A DNA stretch of 64,000 bases from Hofstenia miamia. Its lineage: Eukaryota > Xenacoelomorpha > Acoela > Hofsteniidae. A program made the position numbers and the translations under genes. Under the pieces are notes generated by a model, which made no database searches, was not told where the DNA came from, and worked only from the letters and a program-made list of their open reading frames with translations. Shown piece after piece: positions 63,757 to 64,000 of this stretch. The stretch lies in the NCBI GenBank assembly GCA_900660155.1, contig CABFPE010000211.1, forward strand, positions 596,592 through 660,591. Reading direction: 5' to 3'. Each line of letters begins with the position of its first letter. The first letter of the stretch is position 1.

Positions 63757-63883
63757 TATTTATTTTAGATTTCATTTTATAATTTTAGTGTAGTTTGTAT
63801 ATTGTAAAAATATTTTTGCCGCAACCTATTTCCAGATGATGATTATATAATACAAAATAAAAGTTCAATGTGTTTTCCTTTTA

Positions 63884-63885
<2 letters not shown>

Positions 63886-63923
<38 letters not shown>

Positions 63924-63960
63924 TATATATATATATATATACTGTACATATGTATATATG
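63886..63960. repeat. (TA)n microsatellite
   Basis: TA tract broken once by GTG and once by CTGTACATA, close behind the Penelope-like remnant. Confidence 0.95.
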
Positions 63961-64000
63961 AGTAGTTATGGCCGCGGCAAGGAGATCTCACTTTTTTCTG

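Overview
This is metazoan genomic DNA. It is strongly AT-rich, has spliced genes, and carries Tc1/mariner, hAT-like, Ty3/gypsy and Penelope-like mobile elements, with many (TA)n microsatellites. The one clearly conserved gene is a GRK4/5/6-class G protein-coupled receptor kinase of the kind found once in most invertebrates (nematode grk-1, insect Gprk2). One 43-nt intron, the single GRK4-class kinase and the mobile-element mix fit an invertebrate, possibly a nematode. The sequence alone does not settle the phylum.

Layout. Bases 1-2516 are 5' flank with a decayed hAT-like transposase piece. From 2517 to 52569 the plus strand carries the kinase in 13 exons. Every junction has GT/AG and all phases agree, giving a 589-residue product. 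The gene is about 50 kb because three introns are very large: intron 5 (11.4 kb), intron 6 (19.5 kb) and intron 10 (10.4 kb). Intron 4 holds a Tc1/mariner relic. Intron 5 holds a 320-bp tandem duplication, a foldback MITE, an assembly gap and an unidentified minus-strand ORF. Intron 6 holds a tandem LTR-internal-LTR-internal-LTR array of a deleted Ty3/gypsy element, an intronless 639-codon gene for a probable secreted glycoprotein, and a duplicated block with full and internally deleted forms of one Tc1-like element. Intron 10 holds a Tc3-like element between TA microsatellites, several MITEs and a dead mariner-type transposase. Downstream of the kinase (52570-63000) I see no convincing gene. 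A 926-bp perfect duplication around a single N lies there, and a degenerate Penelope-like element (RT and GIY-YIG endonuclease remnants) closes the window.

Two points matter most to a user. First, the kinase is fully reconstructable from its exons although an ORF search sees only fragments; host introns absorb almost all the mobile DNA. Second, several N positions (32430, 47015-47035, 49575, 61258) are flanked by the same sequence on both sides. Two look like unmerged contig overlaps and one like two joined haplotypes, so copy-number statements near those points should be treated with care.
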